From an uncultured Clostridia bacterium (GTDB taxonomy: Bacteria; Bacillota; Clostridia; Lachnospirales; Lachnospiraceae), in contig CAMZAI010000123.1 in the NCBI GenBank assembly GCA_947304065.1, positions 1 through 8,186 of the forward strand: a stretch of DNA of 8,186 bases. Direction: 5' to 3'. The first letter of the stretch is position 1; the number at the start of each line of letters is the position of its first letter. The translations under genes and the position numbers were made by a program. Below, one piece after another: positions 6,015-8,186 of this stretch. Below the pieces are notes generated by a model. The model was given only the letters and a program-made list of their open reading frames with translations, ran no database searches and was not told the DNA's origin.

Positions 6015-6814
6015 TGAAGACCCGCAATAAGTTTTTCTTTATTCTCGGGATCATAATCATCATCGCAGGTATAGGCATCATCATTTACCCGATAGCCACA
6101 CATATTTATTCGGAACATGCGCAGAAGGTACTGATGGAGGAGGCCAAAGAGGAGATCTTAAAGAATATCCTTGAAGCCAATAACCAGCCTACCGAAGCAC
6201 CTACGCCCACTCCTAATATCACCGATACTCCCGCCGATCCCGACGGTGACCCTACCGGCGATATCACAGATGCTCCCGAAGATACCCAGACAGCGGCCGA
6301 TGACGGTTCGGATGTTCTCGGAGCCGATATCGGCGAAGAAGAACCCATAGAGACCGCCGAGCAGACGCTCGACAGCTCCAGACTTGCAGGACAGAAGTGT
6401 ATCGGGATCATCACGATCGATTCTATCAATCTCGTATATGCTGTAGTAGAGGGCGTTAAGGACTCGAATATCGGCGTAGCGATCGGCCATTTTCCCGATT
6501 CCGTTGCAATCGGCGCTGAAGGCAACTGTGCGCTCGCAGGCCACAACGGCGGACATTACAGCAGATATTTCAAGGACATCAAAAAGCTCAAAAAGGGCGA
6601 TTCGGTTATCCTTACCGATCTGAACGGTTATGAATACGAGTACAATGTTACCGAATCGTTCATCTGTGAACCTACCGATCTCTTCGTAGTCGAAGACCTC
6701 GGCATCAAGGGCAAGTTTCTTACGATGGTTACCTGCACGAACGGCGGTACCCAGCGTTATATCGTAAGAGCAAAGTGTACAACCGAACCCACACTCATGA
6801 AGGGCGTTAAATAA
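6014..6814 (+). CDS. Membrane-anchored sortase, probably class D
   Basis: Sortases are extracytoplasmic cysteine transpeptidases that cut a sorting motif and attach surface proteins to the cell wall or to pilin subunits. The 266-residue protein has a charged start and an N-terminal membrane helix (about 7-28), then a helical stretch, and a long acidic linker rich in Thr, Pro and Asp (about 58-120). The catalytic beta-barrel follows (about 125-255). The catalytic triad is visible: His177 in LAGHNG, Cys241 in TMVTCTN and Arg248 in TQRYIV. The GHF at 158-160 and the EGNCALAGHNGG context (169-180) fit the class D/E type better than class A or B, though the class is not certain from eye. No protein with an LPxTG-like motif, hydrophobic helix and basic tail is encoded in this window, so its substrate lies elsewhere. 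The start overlaps the previous stop by one base (TAATG). Confidence 0.93.
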   Translation: MKTRNKFFFILGIIIIIAGIGIIIYPIATHIYSEHAQKVLMEEAKEEILKNILEANNQPTEAPTPTPNITDTPADPDGDPTGDITDAPEDTQTAADDGSDVLGADIGEEEPIETAEQTLDSSRLAGQKCIGIITIDSINLVYAVVEGVKDSNIGVAIGHFPDSVAIGAEGNCALAGHNGGHYSRYFKDIKKLKKGDSVILTDLNGYEYEYNVTESFICEPTDLFVVEDLGIKGKFLTMVTCTNGGTQRYIVRAKCTTEPTLMKGVK

Positions 6815-7521
6815 TGTATTATTTCGCGTACATTGCGGTCGGTGCGGTACTTATGGAGTTTTTGCTCCTGCCGATCTATATCAGGCTCAAGCACCGTCAG
6901 AAGTATGCGCCCCTGAAGATATTCCTGAAGGGCTGCATGACTCTGATACCTGTCATATTCTGTGCCTGGGGAATATTAAAGCTTTATTCGTCCACGAAGG
7001 ACTGGCACGGTCTGGTCACGCCCACGGGCTTTAAGACCTCGCTGTTTGTGCTTTTTGGACTCGCGATCTGTATGGTCGCCGATGTCCTGTTGGTCATCAA
7101 TTTCCCGGTCGGCATGATGTTCTTTCTGGCGGGACATATTTGTTATATTCTGTATTTCCTGACGATCGGCACATTCAATCCGGTCAGCATTGCGCTCTTT
7201 GTGATCGGAGTCGCGCTCGCATACAGGTATTACAGCCGCTTTAAGGAGGCGATGGGGAAGCTCCTTCCCGCGTATTATATATACGGGATCACGATCATCA
7301 CGACGCTTTCGCTCGGACTCATGCTTCCGTTCGAGCTCGGGCCTTACGGCATCCTTCCGGCACTTGCGGCGTGCCTTACGGTCATTTCGGACTTTATGCT
7401 CGCTGCGAACCGCATATCGGGACGCAAGCCCTGGTCCGACCTTATGTACCTCAGTTATTACTTTACGGGGCAGTTCTTTATGTCGCTGAGCGTTTTTATC
7501 CCCGTTATGCTGAATCTTTGA
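6814..7521 (+). CDS. YhhN/TMEM86-family integral membrane protein
   Basis: The 235-residue protein is almost entirely hydrophobic, with about eight predicted helices (roughly 3-22, 40-58, 74-96, 99-118, 122-138, 152-172, 178-198, 210-233). The conserved polar residues of the YhhN family (PF07947) lie within them: Asp90 in CMVADVLL, LAGHICYILY (105-114), SDFMLAANR (192-200) and SYYFTGQFF (214-222). Animal members (TMEM86) are lysoplasmalogenases, which hydrolyse the vinyl-ether bond of lysoplasmalogens; bacterial members are less well characterised. Some clostridia make plasmalogens, so a lipid role is reasonable but unproven here. The start is TAATG with the sortase stop, with GAAGGG at 6799-6804 as binding site. 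A metallophosphoesterase gene follows after one base. Confidence 0.85.
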   Translation: MYYFAYIAVGAVLMEFLLLPIYIRLKHRQKYAPLKIFLKGCMTLIPVIFCAWGILKLYSSTKDWHGLVTPTGFKTSLFVLFGLAICMVADVLLVINFPVGMMFFLAGHICYILYFLTIGTFNPVSIALFVIGVALAYRYYSRFKEAMGKLLPAYYIYGITIITTLSLGLMLPFELGPYGILPALAACLTVISDFMLAANRISGRKPWSDLMYLSYYFTGQFFMSLSVFIPVMLNL

Positions 7522-7522
7522 T

Positions 7523-8186
7523 ATGACTTTTGTTTATGTTTTACTGATTCTTATCATATGCTTTATGGCGTATTCAGTGACCGAATCCCTGCGATTTAAG
7601 GTCACTGATTATTGCGTAAAGAGCAAAAAGCTTCCGGACAGTCTTGAAAGCAAAAGGATAGTTCTGCTCGCGGATCTGCACTGTACGCATTACGGCAAAA
7701 AGAATCGCAGATTATTTACCCGGCTGAAGGAACTTGCTCCCGACATTATAGTCATCGCGGGCGATCTGGTCGACGGAAAAAGCGAAGAAGAGTTTGAATA
7801 TGCTTCGGAGTTCCTGACAGGAATTACAGCTCTGAATGTCCCTGTATATTATGCCTACGGCAATCACGAGACGAAGTTCACCCTGAGAAAAAACGATCTC
7901 TACAGGCGTTACACAGAACTGATTGCGAATTCCGAATGCACGCTTCTTAGGAATGAAAAGGCAGATATTACGGACGGTGCAGCGCTGTACGGTCTCGAGC
8001 TGAAGCTTGGCCACTATAACGCCAAATACGAACCCGACAGGGGAGCGCCCGATCTTAATGAGTTTTTCGGGACTCCGGATGAGAAAAGATTTAATATTCT
8101 TATCGCGCATACGCCCGAATATGAAAAGCAGTATTACGAATGGGGCGCGGATCTGGTACTTTCGGGACATGTACACGGCGGAATAT
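7523..8186 (+). CDS. Metallophosphoesterase, membrane-tethered (3' end cut by window)
   Basis: The frame is open from the ATG at 7523 to the window edge (221 codons), so the C-terminus is missing. After an N-terminal hydrophobic helix (about 3-18), the calcineurin-like phosphoesterase motifs appear in order: LADLHCTHYG (49-58; Asp51, His53), AGDLVDG (79-85; Asp81), YGNHE (112-116; Asn114, His115), IAHTPEY (194-200; His196) and SGHVHGG (214-220; His216, His218). These are the ligands of the two-metal centre, and all expected ones are present. Arrangement and topology resemble YaeI/YkuE-type proteins, some of which have been linked to hydrolysis of lipid-A-like or UDP-sugar-lipid phosphoesters; the substrate cannot be deduced here. 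The start lies one base after the YhhN stop and has no clear Shine-Dalgarno, so coupling is likely. A later ATG (7565) would delete most of the membrane helix and is less likely. Confidence 0.9.
   Translation, partial: MTFVYVLLILIICFMAYSVTESLRFKVTDYCVKSKKLPDSLESKRIVLLADLHCTHYGKKNRRLFTRLKELAPDIIVIAGDLVDGKSEEEFEYASEFLTGITALNVPVYYAYGNHETKFTLRKNDLYRRYTELIANSECTLLRNEKADITDGAALYGLELKLGHYNAKYEPDRGAPDLNEFFGTPDEKRFNILIAHTPEYEKQYYEWGADLVLSGHVHGGI

Noticed and set aside
6158..6556. Overlapping reverse-strand open frames opposite the sortase linker
   Set aside because: They arise from the biased Thr/Pro/Asp codons of the linker and give low-complexity products; the forward sortase is unambiguous.
7712..8176. 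Open frame of 154 codons on the reverse strand
   Set aside because: It lies wholly opposite the metallophosphoesterase gene, whose complete set of metal-binding motifs fixes the coding strand; the reverse product has no recognisable features.
1..8186. CRISPR array, direct repeats, insertion sequence or prophage
   Set aside because: Reading both strands showed no regularly spaced repeats, no transposase or integrase motifs and no inverted terminal repeats.

Overview
The window looks like chromosomal DNA of an anaerobic Firmicute, most likely class Clostridia and probably a Lachnospiraceae-like gut or rumen organism. The basis is the gene content (Bacillus-type pyrimidine-nucleoside phosphorylase, DUF1015 protein, a membrane-anchored sortase with a Thr/Pro/Asp linker, a CE8 pectinesterase), the strong AGGAGG-type ribosome binding sites and the moderate GC content. 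This is inference from families and composition; no rRNA or other taxonomic marker is present. All nine genes lie on the + strand. No tRNA, rRNA, CRISPR array, insertion sequence or phage gene was seen, and no gene-free stretch exceeds about 120 bases.

Layout. (1) 1-2405: a complete pyrimidine-nucleoside phosphorylase gene (pdp), followed 43 bases later by a family-8 pectinesterase with no signal peptide. No terminator is visible between them, so they may be cotranscribed. (2) 2406-3804: a self-contained unit with a good sigma-A-type promoter, a small leader hairpin, a DUF1015 gene and an intrinsic terminator with a UUCG loop. (3) 3809-8186: a new extended -10 promoter, then six tightly packed genes that run off the right edge. 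They are a small membrane protein with a LiaF-like C-terminal domain, a HEAT/THUMP-like RNA methyltransferase, a 54-residue single-pass membrane protein, a sortase, a YhhN/TMEM86-type eight-helix membrane protein and a membrane-tethered metallophosphoesterase (cut by the window end). Their junctions are ATGA, ATGA, TAATG, TAATG and a 1-base gap, which points to one translationally coupled operon.

How they may work together. Five of the six operon genes encode membrane or membrane-anchored proteins (surface protein anchoring, lipid or ether-lipid handling, phosphoester hydrolysis), and the odd one out is a nucleic-acid methyltransferase. The operon is therefore best read as an envelope-linked unit of unknown overall purpose. 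In the first section, an intracellular pectin methylesterase suggests import and internal processing of methylated oligogalacturonides, and Pdp salvages nucleosides; no direct metabolic link between those two is evident.

Nothing in the window is unmistakably a new defence or mobile system. The most notable items are the coupled sortase/methyltransferase operon, the HEAT-methyltransferase fusion, the insertion in the active-site region of the cytoplasmic pectinesterase, and the small membrane gene wedged between the methyltransferase and the sortase.
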